From assembly GCA_035620615.1 (NCBI GenBank), contig DASPGM010000006.1:1-64000 (forward strand): 64,000 bases of DNA. Direction: 5' to 3'. The notes beneath the pieces were generated by a model, which was not told the DNA's origin, did no database searches, and was given only the letters and a program-made list of their open reading frames with translations. The DNA is from CSP1-1 sp035620615 (GTDB lineage: Archaea; Thermoproteota; Nitrososphaeria; Nitrososphaerales; Nitrosopumilaceae). The stretch's first letter is position 1. The number at the start of each line of letters is the position of its first letter. The position numbers and the translations under genes are program-made. Shown piece after piece: positions 50,477 through 58,940 of the stretch.

Positions 50477-52071
50477 CGCTCTATAATCACAGTAACAAAT
50501 TTTGAAACAACTAAATCATCTGTTTGTGCACTGATGAGTACTTTATGTATATCAGGCAAGGCGTTAGGGCTAGCAGATATTGAAACATTTATTATTTTTG
50601 GATTGTCTGATTCAAGAATAAATTTACTAGGAGCATCATGTTCAACTAGCAAATCAGTAAAGGATGCAGTGTTTGAGGATAAAATTGAGATGTTAGGAGA
50701 GGAGGAGCTGTTTGGAATAACTGATAATGTCAATTGTGCAGTTTCACCTTTCTTCAGGGTAATCTTTTGACTATCAACTTCCATGTTAAAATAAAGTGGC
50801 AATGATGTATCGATTACTCCAATGTTATTTTCAACCCACTCTGTAAACCAGATTTCATCACCCAAAATTGTAAAATCAAATATTTGTGCTAGTCCACAGT
50901 GATCTAAACCTTCACAGTCTCCCCAGTTTGGATTAGTTGATGGAATTATGTATTCAACCAAGGATTCATTCTCTGGATCAAATACTCCAATTCGGTTTGC
51001 AGTTTGTTCATTAAAAATTAATTTACCATCATCACTAAAGGTTGTCCAATACGGTCGAGAAACAGGGCTTTTAATTAATCCTGAAGAATTTCCATATGAA
51101 GAAATCTGAGGTGGAGATGTAATGTACTTTGTAAAGGATTCTGTGTTAGGATCAAAACTAAAGAAAAAACTACTTGATGTGTCAGCAATCCATATTTTTC
51201 CATCATTTCCAGCAGCTATACCGTTTGGAGTTGTCATTCCTTTTGGAAAAGTATAGACATCAACTAAATCAAAAAGTGCAGTGGTAGAGTTTTCAGATTT
51301 TGCAACTGATGATTCCTCAAATTTATCTTGATTAAATTTAACTAAAACCCCCCCTTGTTGAAAAATCCAATTTGTATACCAAATATTTTTTTGAGGATCA
51401 ACTGCAAATGAGCCTGTGACAGAATTTTCAACTGGTGAAGGTATGCTTAGAAATGAAATTCCTTGTCCAGATTGAGTAGGATCCAAAAATGTAATTTTAT
51501 TTCCAATAAAGTCATTTACAATTATCTGAGAGCCAACTACAGACAAACGTTGTGGTAATGAATCAGCAATTTTTGGATAATTTGTTCTTGAATATTGTTT
51601 ATCTGAAATTGAGAATTTCCATATTCCATCAGTTGCTTCATCTGTAAACCAAAGGCTACCATCGGGAGAATAATCAATCCCCCACATCATGGAACGTAGT
51701 CCTTGTTGCCATTTGGTATTGTTATATTCGGTAAAAACTTCCGTTGCAGGTTCAAACTTTGCAATACGACCAGTATTTGTTTGAGTAAACCAAATATTTC
51801 CGTCTGAATCGGAAACAATAGCTAAAGGTTGGGTGCATTGAGTAGGAATTTTAAATTCTTTTACAAAGGTGTTTGATTTAGCTGAATCTTCAGAGCTACA
51901 AAATTGAGCTCTTTGAACATCTGGATAATTATCCAAAGGGGTACCAGTAGTAGTTATCACTGAAGGAGAATCTTTGGGAAGAATTCCAGGAATTCCAATT
52001 ACGACCCCAGAGGTTAGCATTATTCCTCCAAAAAATAGAAACATGATGATTCCCTTGGTTTTTCTCTTCAT
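50473..52071 (-). CDS. Secreted Vgb/streptogramin-lyase-like beta-propeller protein
   Basis: The protein has 532 residues with an N-terminal signal/anchor helix (about 7-28). Residues ~70-420 form propeller blades with repeating D--GNIWFTQTNTGRIAKFEP, DGSLWFTDEATDGIWKF, DGKIWIADTSSSFF and GDEIWFTEWVENNIGV. This matches the virginiamycin B lyase/NHL fold. The C-terminal ~110 residues are a beta-sandwich (TLKKGETAQLTLSVIPNSSS). It probably binds extracellular ligands. True lyase activity should not be assumed, because the fold is widely used for binding. Confidence 0.82.
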   Translation of the reverse strand: MKRKTKGIIMFLFFGGIMLTSGVVIGIPGILPKDSPSVITTTGTPLDNYPDVQRAQFCSSEDSAKSNTFVKEFKIPTQCTQPLAIVSDSDGNIWFTQTNTGRIAKFEPATEVFTEYNNTKWQQGLRSMMWGIDYSPDGSLWFTDEATDGIWKFSISDKQYSRTNYPKIADSLPQRLSVVGSQIIVNDFIGNKITFLDPTQSGQGISFLSIPSPVENSVTGSFAVDPQKNIWYTNWIFQQGGVLVKFNQDKFEESSVAKSENSTTALFDLVDVYTFPKGMTTPNGIAAGNDGKIWIADTSSSFFFSFDPNTESFTKYITSPPQISSYGNSSGLIKSPVSRPYWTTFSDDGKLIFNEQTANRIGVFDPENESLVEYIIPSTNPNWGDCEGLDHCGLAQIFDFTILGDEIWFTEWVENNIGVIDTSLPLYFNMEVDSQKITLKKGETAQLTLSVIPNSSSSPNISILSSNTASFTDLLVEHDAPSKFILESDNPKIINVSISASPNALPDIHKVLISAQTDDLVVSKFVTVIIER

Positions 52072-52134
52072 GTTTGAATTTTTATTATTCCTTGTTATAT
52101 CTTATTCCAATTATTTCTTTAACTAACAGAACAA

Positions 52135-52488
52135 TTACAATAATTTCAAATTACCAGTGATCTTGTTGATTAATTCTTCAGGAGCAGGGCCTAATGAAAT
52201 GCAAGTAGTAGTTCCTGGTGCAATTTGAGTATGCCCTGCATCGGTAACTTCTGACCATGGTAAATCCAAGTCCACTGCATGCTTTTTAATTTCCTCCAAT
52301 TCTTTTGGACCTGGTACTTTAAGGACAATTTTTTCTTGACCTTGCCACCAAGCTTTAAACCACTCGGGATGTGATTTTCTAACATTTTCTGAACCTAGAA
52401 CACAAGCATGTCCCACCTGAGCTGCAATCTTACCTTTACCCATCTCCAAATCCATCCTAACGACAATTACTTGTTTAATGGCACCCAT
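52135..52488 (-). CDS. pth2: Peptidyl-tRNA hydrolase, archaeal type (Pth2)
   Basis: The protein has 117 residues, standard for Pth2. Blocks: KQVIVVRMDLEMGKGKIAAQ, VGHACVLG, WWQGQEKIVLKV and VTDAGHTQIAPGTTTCISLG, ending with GPAPEELINKITGNLKLL. It frees tRNA from prematurely released peptidyl-tRNA. Active-site Lys, His and Asp candidates are in K15/K17, H25 and the TDAG segment. Confidence 0.95.
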   Translation of the reverse strand: MGAIKQVIVVRMDLEMGKGKIAAQVGHACVLGSENVRKSHPEWFKAWWQGQEKIVLKVPGPKELEEIKKHAVDLDLPWSEVTDAGHTQIAPGTTTCISLGPAPEELINKITGNLKLL

Positions 52489-52628
52489 GTCTAAATTGAT
52501 AATAAAGGTAGATGAAAAACTTTTGAATTAAGAAAGAAGATTTACTAATTAATTTTACGTATCTTTAAGAAATTTAAGGAATTATTTTTCAAAAATCTAT
52601 TTAGAATATATCCAATAATATTAAAGAT

Positions 52629-52796
52629 ATGAGAAAAAAATGCCAAAAGTGTAATTTAGAATTTGAGTGTGATGAATCGGCTACTTGTGGGTGTTTTAAA
52701 GAAACTGGCATAAGAAAAGAGGATATTCAATTTAATAATTGTGTCTGCAAGAAATGTCTTCAAGAGCAGTATAAAGAAAGGTTATTAGGAATTTAA
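52629..52796 (+). CDS. Small cysteine-rich protein (CWC-family-like)
   Basis: This 55-residue ORF reads MRKKCQKCNLEFECDESATC, then GCFKE, a linker, and NNCVCKKCLQEQYKE. The order CxxCxxxFEC...CxCF...CxCxxCL matches the Cys-rich CWC family, apart from Gly instead of Trp in the central CWC. Eight Cys suggest zinc binding. It lies 39 bp upstream of the flavoprotein gene. Too short for routine gene calling, but the motif is convincing. Confidence 0.7.
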   Translation: MRKKCQKCNLEFECDESATCGCFKETGIRKEDIQFNNCVCKKCLQEQYKERLLGI

Positions 52797-52835
52797 CATC
52801 CTTTGAATTAAATAATTGAAAAAAAAGAGCAAATT

Positions 52836-53978
52836 ATGTATTATGATGTTGTAATAGCTGGGGGCAGCATAGCTGGTCTCTTATGTGCAAGAGAGATTTC
52901 ACATATGGGTCACAGTGTATTAGTTTTAGAAGAGGATTATGAAATTGGCACTCCTGAACATTGCGGTGGATTAGTAAGCATAATGGCTTTAGATGAGCTT
53001 GGAATAATACCACGTGGTAAAACTTTTTTCAATTATATAGAATCAGCAGAAGTATTTTCCCCTACTGGAAAGAAATTCTCAATTGAGTCAAGAAAACAAA
53101 AAGTGGCTGAGATAAACAGAAGAGAGTTAGATAAACAAATTGCCCTTCAAGCAAAAAAAAATGGAGCAGAAATTAGAGTAAAAACAAGTTTCAAAGGGAT
53201 TACTGAAGACGGGATAAATTCTTCAATTGGTGAAATAAAATGCAAAATTGTAGTAGATGCAAGAGGAGTTTCAAGTCTAATTAACAAAGATAGATCAGGA
53301 ATTTTATCATCAGCACAATACGAAATTTATGCAGATTGGATTTTGAAAGGAAATGTGGAGGTTTATTTTGATCAAAAAAAATTTCCTGGTTTTTTTGCTT
53401 GGATAATTCCCTCAGCAAATGGAGTAGGTAAAGTCGGAGTAGCTGGAAAAGCAATTAATGCAGCAGAAACACTCGAAGAATTTCTTTCAAAAAAGGGAAA
53501 TTATTCTACAATTAGAAAAATATTTGCACCAATATGGATTAAAGGTCCAATTGACAAATTTGTATCAAAAAATATAGTAACTATAGGGGACGCAGCTGGA
53601 CAATCCAAACCAACAACAGCTGGGGGAATCTTTTCATGTGGGATTGGAGGAATTTTAGCTGGCCAAGCAATTTCAAAATATTTAGAATCAGGAAAAAAAG
53701 AAGACCTAGAGCAATATCAAAAATTGTGGTTGAAAAAATTTGGAAAAGAATTTGAAAAACAAAGACTTGCAAGGAAAATTCTTGAACGTCTAGATAATAC
53801 TACAATAGACAAATTATTTGAATCTGTAACTCCCGAAATTTTAAAAGATATTTCAAACAATGATGACTTTGATTTTCATACAAACTCAATCATTAAACTT
53901 CTTGGAGTAAGAGGCACAGTTAAGATAGCACGGATTATCATGTCAAGGGAAATGAAAAATCTTCTATCACAAAATTGA
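52836..53978 (+). CDS. Geranylgeranyl-reductase-family flavoprotein
   Basis: The protein has 380 residues. The FAD-binding N-terminus is DVVIAGGSIAGLLCAREISH and VLVLEEDYEIGTPEHCGGLV, the latter typical of digeranylgeranylglycerophospholipid reductases. A second FAD block is VTIGDAAGQSKPTTAGGIFS. It probably saturates isoprenoid chains of archaeal ether lipids or of quinones. Several paralogues usually exist per genome, so the exact substrate is open. Confidence 0.85.
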   Translation: MYYDVVIAGGSIAGLLCAREISHMGHSVLVLEEDYEIGTPEHCGGLVSIMALDELGIIPRGKTFFNYIESAEVFSPTGKKFSIESRKQKVAEINRRELDKQIALQAKKNGAEIRVKTSFKGITEDGINSSIGEIKCKIVVDARGVSSLINKDRSGILSSAQYEIYADWILKGNVEVYFDQKKFPGFFAWIIPSANGVGKVGVAGKAINAAETLEEFLSKKGNYSTIRKIFAPIWIKGPIDKFVSKNIVTIGDAAGQSKPTTAGGIFSCGIGGILAGQAISKYLESGKKEDLEQYQKLWLKKFGKEFEKQRLARKILERLDNTTIDKLFESVTPEILKDISNNDDFDFHTNSIIKLLGVRGTVKIARIIMSREMKNLLSQN

Positions 53979-54028
53979 GAAATTTTTTGTAAGGAAGGTA
54001 TAAATTCGACATTAAGAGTGAGCTGATT

Positions 54029-54208
54029 ATGTCGTCTACAATCTCTTTACCAGTATGCAGTTGTTGTCATAGGCACATAATGCCAAACGATAAATCAGTA
54101 AAATTCAACTGTCCAAACTGTGGGTCAGATCTAATATGGAGATGTCAAAGTTGCCGAGAATCAGCAAGATCGTATACTTGTAATTCATGCAATTTTAGAG
54201 GACCTTAG
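54029..54208 (+). CDS. Archaeal zinc-ribbon RNA-binding-type protein (HVO_2753-like)
   Basis: The protein has 59 residues: VCSCCHRHIMP, FNCPNCGSDLIWRCQSCRES and YTCNSCNFRGP. Four CxxC knuckles give two zinc sites, and the FxCPxCG...WRCxxCR...YxCxxCxFxGP pattern is the small archaeal zinc-finger family (COG2888 type). It is four bases upstream of the aEF-1beta gene, as is usual in archaea, which supports a role linked to translation. Confidence 0.85.
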   Translation: MSSTISLPVCSCCHRHIMPNDKSVKFNCPNCGSDLIWRCQSCRESARSYTCNSCNFRGP

Positions 54209-54212
54209 AAAA

Positions 54213-54494
54213 ATGGCGCAACTTCTCCTCATTGTAAAAATCTTGCCCACTGGAACAGAAGTGGATTTAGATAAGCTGGCTCAAAAAATCAAATCGGTTT
54301 TAAAAGATGGTATTGAGTTAAGAAGATTTGAGAAGGAACCGTTAGCTTTTGGATTACACTTCCTTAAAGGGGAGTTTATTGTAGATGATAAAGAAGGACA
54401 AATGGATTCTTTGGAAAATGCAGTTAGAAGCGTTGAAGGAGTAAGTGAATTTGAAGTGATGAATATGAGCAGAATGTCAGTAGACATGAAGTAG
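54213..54494 (+). CDS. Translation elongation factor aEF-1beta
   Basis: The protein has 93 residues and is a ferredoxin-like single domain: KILPTGTEVDLDKLAQKIKS, IELRRFEKEPLAFGLHFLKG, QMDSLENAVRSVEGVSEFEV. It exchanges GDP for GTP on aEF-1alpha. Its stop (TAG 54492) is nearly contiguous with the Cdc48 start, and the zinc-ribbon gene is four bases upstream, so it belongs to one operon. Confidence 0.93.
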   Translation: MAQLLLIVKILPTGTEVDLDKLAQKIKSVLKDGIELRRFEKEPLAFGLHFLKGEFIVDDKEGQMDSLENAVRSVEGVSEFEVMNMSRMSVDMK

Positions 54495-54503
54495 GTGACG
54501 CAG

Positions 54504-56675
54504 ATGGTAAAAAAAGATGAGCCATTACAGATGAGAATCGGGGAAGCAAAACAACGTGATATTGGAAAAAAACGGGCTCGTATTGGACCTGATGCAATGG
54601 ATTATCTAAAAGCTGCACCAGGAGATGTGATTGAAATTACTGGAAAAAGATCTAGTTGTGCAATTGTTTGGCCTGCTGACGAAGATGAAAAATTTCCAGA
54701 TGTAATAAAAATTGATGGACAAACTAGAAAGAATATTGGTGGAGCATTAAATGATATTGTCAAAATAAAAAAGGTGACGACTAAAGTAGCAAAGTCGGTG
54801 GTTTTAATGCCAGTAAATGATGTTGTTACTGTTGATAAAGAATTTACCGATTTTGTAAAAAATAGGCTAAAGGGATTACCTCTTTCACAAGGTGACGAGA
54901 TTTCCGTAATGATTCTAGGAAATTCGATGGATTTTAAAATTAATAAAAATACTCCAAAAGGAGTTGTTAAAATTGATCGTTCCACAGAACTTTCAATTCT
55001 TGAAGAGACATCAATAGACAAAAAAGTTCGAGTCACTTATGAAGAAGTTGGAGGATTAAAGGCAGAAATTAAAGCGATGAGAGAGATTGTGGAACTTCCT
55101 TTAAGACATCCAGAACTTTTTACTGGATTAGGAATTGAACCACATAGTGGAATATTGTTATATGGACCACCTGGATGTGGAAAAACTTTGATTGCAAAAG
55201 TACTAGCAAGTGAATCTGAAGCTAATATGTTCTCAATAAATGGTCCTGAAATCATGAACAAATACTATGGAGAAACGGAAGCCAGATTACGAGATATTTT
55301 CAAAGAAGCAAAAGACAATTCGCCAAGTATTATTTTTATTGATGAAATTGATGCAATTGCACCAAAACGAGAAGAGGCCTACGGAGATGTTGAAAAAAGA
55401 GTAGTTGCTCAGCTTTTAGCTTTAATGGATGGATTAACCGATAGGGGAAATGTCATTGTCTTAGGCGCAACAAACAGGCCAGACAGTGTAGACCCCGCAC
55501 TAAGACGACCAGGAAGATTTGATCGTGAAGTAGAAATTTCTGTTCCAAATGAAGATGGAAGATTAGAGGTACTTCTAATTCACACTCGAGGGATGCCAAT
55601 TGCAGAAGATGTGAGTTTGAAGAATTTAGCTGCAGAACTTCATGGATATACTGGAGCAGATATCAAATCCCTCTGTAGAGAAGCTGCTATGAAATCGATT
55701 CGTCGTTATCTTCCAGAAATAGATTTAGAAACTGAAAAAATTCCCTCAGAAATTTTAAAGTCAATGGAAATTAAATTAGCTGACTTTTACGATGCAATGC
55801 ATGAAGTTGTACCTACTGCCATGCGAGAATTTTATGTTGAAAGACCAAAAGTTTGGTGGCAGGATGTTGGAGGTCTTGAGGATACCAAAGAAACATTACG
55901 TGATAATTTGATCCTTGCAATGAAAGAACCCGACAGATTTTTAAAAATGGGAATAAAGCCGCCAAAAGGTGCTTTACTTTATGGGCCTCCAGGGTGTGGT
56001 AAGACATTACTTGCAAGAGCATTGGCCACAGAAAGTGGAGCCAACATGATTCTAGTTCGAGGTCCAGAAATTTTATCGAAGTGGGTAGGAGAATCTGAAA
56101 AAGCAATTCGAGAAATTTTCAGAAAAGCGAAAACATCATCGCCTTGTGTAGTAATATTTGATGAGTTAGATTCTCTTGCAAGGCTCAAAACAGGAGAGAT
56201 GAACGGGGTTGGAGAAACTATTCTAAGTCAATTACTAATTGAGATGGAAGAGGGGACGTCATCCCGAGTTGTTGTCATTGGAATTACTAATCGGCCTGAT
56301 TTACTTGATAATTCCATGTTAAGGACAGGGAGATTAGATCTAATTCTTTACGTACAGCCACCTGATGAAAAAGGGCGATTAGAAATTATTAAGATACTTA
56401 CCGAAAAAATGCCCTTAGCTAATGATATTAAACTTAAAGAAATTGCAGTTGCTACACAAAACTATTCTGGGGCAGATCTTGCATCACTTTGTAGAGAGGC
56501 AGCCGTTCATGCAATGCAGAATGAATCATCAAAGATAGGCAGTATTGATTTTTCTGCGGGATTAAAAAAAGTAAAACCATCCATTACTAAAGAAGTAGAA
56601 CAGTGGTATAGCACTATGAAAGAAAGTATATCAAATGTTGTTCCAAAGACAATAGACAAGACATTTTATGGTTAA
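54504..56675 (+). CDS. cdc48: Cdc48/VAT-type AAA+ ATPase with C-terminal HbYX motif
   Basis: The protein has 723 residues from ATG 54504; GTG 54495 is in frame three codons earlier. N-domain (about 1-185; LQMRIGEAKQRDIGKKRARI) then two AAA modules. D1: Walker A GPPGCGKT 221-228, Walker B IIFIDEIDAIAPKR, Arg finger RRPGRFDREVEI. D2: Walker A 494-501, Walker B CVVIFDELDSLA. The protein ends F-Y-G, which fits the HbYX motif (hydrophobic-Tyr-any) that opens the 20S proteasome gate. Predicted role: unfolding and feeding of proteins to the proteasome. It lies in an operon with aEF-1beta and overlaps the next gene by 8 bases. Confidence 0.95.
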   Translation: MVKKDEPLQMRIGEAKQRDIGKKRARIGPDAMDYLKAAPGDVIEITGKRSSCAIVWPADEDEKFPDVIKIDGQTRKNIGGALNDIVKIKKVTTKVAKSVVLMPVNDVVTVDKEFTDFVKNRLKGLPLSQGDEISVMILGNSMDFKINKNTPKGVVKIDRSTELSILEETSIDKKVRVTYEEVGGLKAEIKAMREIVELPLRHPELFTGLGIEPHSGILLYGPPGCGKTLIAKVLASESEANMFSINGPEIMNKYYGETEARLRDIFKEAKDNSPSIIFIDEIDAIAPKREEAYGDVEKRVVAQLLALMDGLTDRGNVIVLGATNRPDSVDPALRRPGRFDREVEISVPNEDGRLEVLLIHTRGMPIAEDVSLKNLAAELHGYTGADIKSLCREAAMKSIRRYLPEIDLETEKIPSEILKSMEIKLADFYDAMHEVVPTAMREFYVERPKVWWQDVGGLEDTKETLRDNLILAMKEPDRFLKMGIKPPKGALLYGPPGCGKTLLARALATESGANMILVRGPEILSKWVGESEKAIREIFRKAKTSSPCVVIFDELDSLARLKTGEMNGVGETILSQLLIEMEEGTSSRVVVIGITNRPDLLDNSMLRTGRLDLILYVQPPDEKGRLEIIKILTEKMPLANDIKLKEIAVATQNYSGADLASLCREAAVHAMQNESSKIGSIDFSAGLKKVKPSITKEVEQWYSTMKESISNVVPKTIDKTFYG

Positions 56676-56979
56676 AATGACAAACATGCCATTAAAAAAC
56701 ACAGTTTATGAGATAATTAAAGAAAATGTTTCCTTAACTGATGCTGAACTTTCAAAAAAATTATCCAAAGAGGAAGCAATAGTACCAGAAGATAAATTCA
56801 ATAAATTATTACTTGATTTAGAGATTTTGGGATTGATAAAAGTTTCATGGCTTACAAAGGATACAAGAAGAATTGAAGTCGTTACAGAAAAAGAAGAAAT
56901 TGATGAAATTGAGTCACAAAGTAAAGAAATGATGGAAAATGATTACGAAGCTAGTTTCCCTGGAACAGAAAATAATTAA
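56668..56979 (+). CDS. Small winged-helix-like protein
   Basis: The protein has 103 residues. Residues ~5-70 fit a winged helix (NTVYEIIKENVSLTDAELSK, FNKLLLDLEILGLIKVSWLT). The C-terminus is acidic (ESQSKEMMENDYEASFPGTE). It overlaps the end of cdc48 by 8 bases, so it is translationally coupled. It could be an adaptor for Cdc48 or a regulator; both are guesses from context. Confidence 0.65.
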   Translation: MVKMTNMPLKNTVYEIIKENVSLTDAELSKKLSKEEAIVPEDKFNKLLLDLEILGLIKVSWLTKDTRRIEVVTEKEEIDEIESQSKEMMENDYEASFPGTENN

Positions 56980-56991
56980 GTATTTTTAAAA

Positions 56992-57891
56992 CTATAATCT
57001 AAAGTGAAAAGCAGCGTCTATAGCTATTCCAACAAAAATTATTGTAAGGTAAGGTGCAGTTACCTTGTAAGCCTTCCAGGCAAATTCCGAAGTTGGATTT
57101 TTAGTAAGTTTGTAGTGATACACAAGCATCAACCCCCCAGAAACTGCCGCAATTGCAAAATAAATAACACCTAAACCAAAAGCGTATAGCATTAAAGAGT
57201 ATGGAAGAAGAATTGCAGTGTTTACTAAAATATATTTTGAAGTTTTTTGCATCCCAATAACAACTGGGAGCATTGGAACCTTTGCACCAGCATAATCATC
57301 TTTAATTTTCATTGCAAGACACCAAAAATGCGAAGGAGTCCAAACAAAAACTAGAAAACCAATTAAAAATCCTAAAAGATCCATAGAACCTGTAACACCT
57401 GCCCATCCTGCCATAGAGGCTGCACTTCCTGCAAAACCTCCAATTACAATATTTGAAGAGTTTAGTCGCTTAAGCCAAATAGTGTATATTACTACATAGA
57501 AAAATATTCCAAGTGCAATAAAAAATGTGGAAGCTAAATTTAATGTTAAAGCAGCATAAAGAACTGAAATTACACTTACACTCAAGCCATAGACAAAAAC
57601 ATTCTTTGCGCTAATCCTACCAGATGGAATTGGCCTAGTACTGGTTCGTTTCATTAGCGGATCAATATCTTTATCATAATAATGATTCAATGCACTAGAA
57701 CCAGCAGAAGCAAGAGAGCCTGCAATAATGATGTGAACAAATGCCATGTAGTCAATTTCTGGGCCAACTAATTTACTTGCTGCAAACATAGATGTGACTG
57801 CGGTAATAACAAGTAAAACTACAATTCTTGGTTTTGATATTTCGAGGATTTCTTTGAGACCCAATTCGCTTTTAGCGTATTTAATAGGCAT
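56992..57891 (-). CDS. ctaB: Protoheme IX farnesyltransferase (heme o synthase)
   Basis: The protein has 299 residues with eight to nine membrane helices. Prenyltransferase Asp motif: NHYYDKDIDPLMKRTSTRPI (N-x3-D-x3-D-x-M-x-R-T-R-P). A second loop motif is in FVWTPSHFWCLAMKIKDDYA. These are diagnostic of CyoE/CtaB, which adds a farnesyl group to heme b for heme-copper terminal oxidases. It is consistent with aerobic ammonia-oxidiser respiration. Monocistronic. Confidence 0.95.
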   Translation of the reverse strand: MPIKYAKSELGLKEILEISKPRIVVLLVITAVTSMFAASKLVGPEIDYMAFVHIIIAGSLASAGSSALNHYYDKDIDPLMKRTSTRPIPSGRISAKNVFVYGLSVSVISVLYAALTLNLASTFFIALGIFFYVVIYTIWLKRLNSSNIVIGGFAGSAASMAGWAGVTGSMDLLGFLIGFLVFVWTPSHFWCLAMKIKDDYAGAKVPMLPVVIGMQKTSKYILVNTAILLPYSLMLYAFGLGVIYFAIAAVSGGLMLVYHYKLTKNPTSEFAWKAYKVTAPYLTIIFVGIAIDAAFHFRL

Positions 57892-58033
57892 TTTAATCTA
57901 TTCGAAATTAATTAAAATTCAATACAAATCGTTAATTTTTTATTAAAACGGATGTAATTTCACCATATAGTTTTAGTAAAAGGATGTCGTATACTTACGA
58001 TGAAGTTGGTGACCAGATATAGAAAATAACGAT

Positions 58034-58432
58034 TTGGAAAAATCACTGTCAAAAATATTAGTAAAAGACATTATGAGTAATTCGTTAATATCTGCAGATC
58101 CTATGACAACTGTTTATCAAATTGCAAAGTTAATGGAAAAAGGCGGGGTGGGTGCAATAATAATTAAGAAAGATGATGCCCCAGCTGGAATAATCACAGA
58201 TAGAGATTTTGCAATTAAAATTGCATCACAAAAATTTCCCTTAGATACTCCCGTTCACAAAGTTGCGTCATATCCTTTGGAAACAATTAATTCTAATGAA
58301 TCAATTTTAAGTGCTGCAGACATAATGTCTTCAAAAAAAATAAGAAAGCTTGCAGTTGTTGAAAATAATAAAGTAGTGGGAATTATTACATCAACAAACC
58401 TTGTAAACCAATTAGCCATGAGAAATAATTAG
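58034..58432 (+). CDS. CBS-domain pair protein
   Basis: The protein has 132 residues from TTG 58034. Two CBS domains: VKDIMSNSLISADPMTTVYQ to GIITDRDFAIKI, and ASYPLETINSNESILSAADI to VVGIITSTNLV. The GIITDRD and GIITSTN strands are the typical CBS ends. Such stand-alone pairs bind adenine nucleotides and regulate partner proteins. The partner is unknown. Confidence 0.88.
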   Translation: MEKSLSKILVKDIMSNSLISADPMTTVYQIAKLMEKGGVGAIIIKKDDAPAGIITDRDFAIKIASQKFPLDTPVHKVASYPLETINSNESILSAADIMSSKKIRKLAVVENNKVVGIITSTNLVNQLAMRNN

Positions 58433-58551
58433 GATAAACTAATTTAACATTAGAAAAATTTTGAATGATTTGTTATAATTTTTATGAATGAATAATTTAA
58501 AATCAAGTTAACCTTTACATAATACTTAGTATAAGATATTAATTGAGAAGT

Positions 58552-58800
58552 ATGGAAGACAAGTTTCCAGTTCGTAAAGTAAACAATGAAGTGGTTAACA
58601 AATTAAATGAGATAATGCCCAAAATACCTAGTATGCGTTGGGGGGCGTTAACAAACATGAGCCCTACTAATGCAAAGATTGAACAAATGAATAGGCTCTT
58701 ACCTCACGATAAGAAATGGCATTTATTATTTGAGGAAAAAGACCAAGTAAATGTAGATGGGATTCCCATAAGGCGAAAGACTCTAGATTCTATGACCTAG
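58552..58800 (+). CDS. Conserved hypothetical protein
   Basis: From ATG 58552 (MEDKFPVRKVNNEVVNKLNE) the product has 82 residues; an in-frame TTG at 58543 is possible. It has no Cys. The segment IPSMRWGALTNMSPTNAKIE and the C-terminal VNVDGIPIRRKTLDS look conserved but match no family I know. Soluble. Confidence 0.55.
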   Translation: MEDKFPVRKVNNEVVNKLNEIMPKIPSMRWGALTNMSPTNAKIEQMNRLLPHDKKWHLLFEEKDQVNVDGIPIRRKTLDSMT

Positions 58801-58940
58801 AATTAGTTTTTGATATAGACATTAGAAAATATTTGTTAAATACTTAAAAATATAATTTAATTTTCTTAGATTCGGTTTTTTTCTACCGATCTCTATAGTT
58901 TCCAAAGAATTAAGTATCTCACAAAATCCAGCTAGCACGA

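Noticed and set aside
57983..58021. 12-codon ORF (MSYTYDEVGDQI) upstream of the CBS gene
   Set aside because: Too short, with no motif; nothing supports it as a gene or leader peptide.
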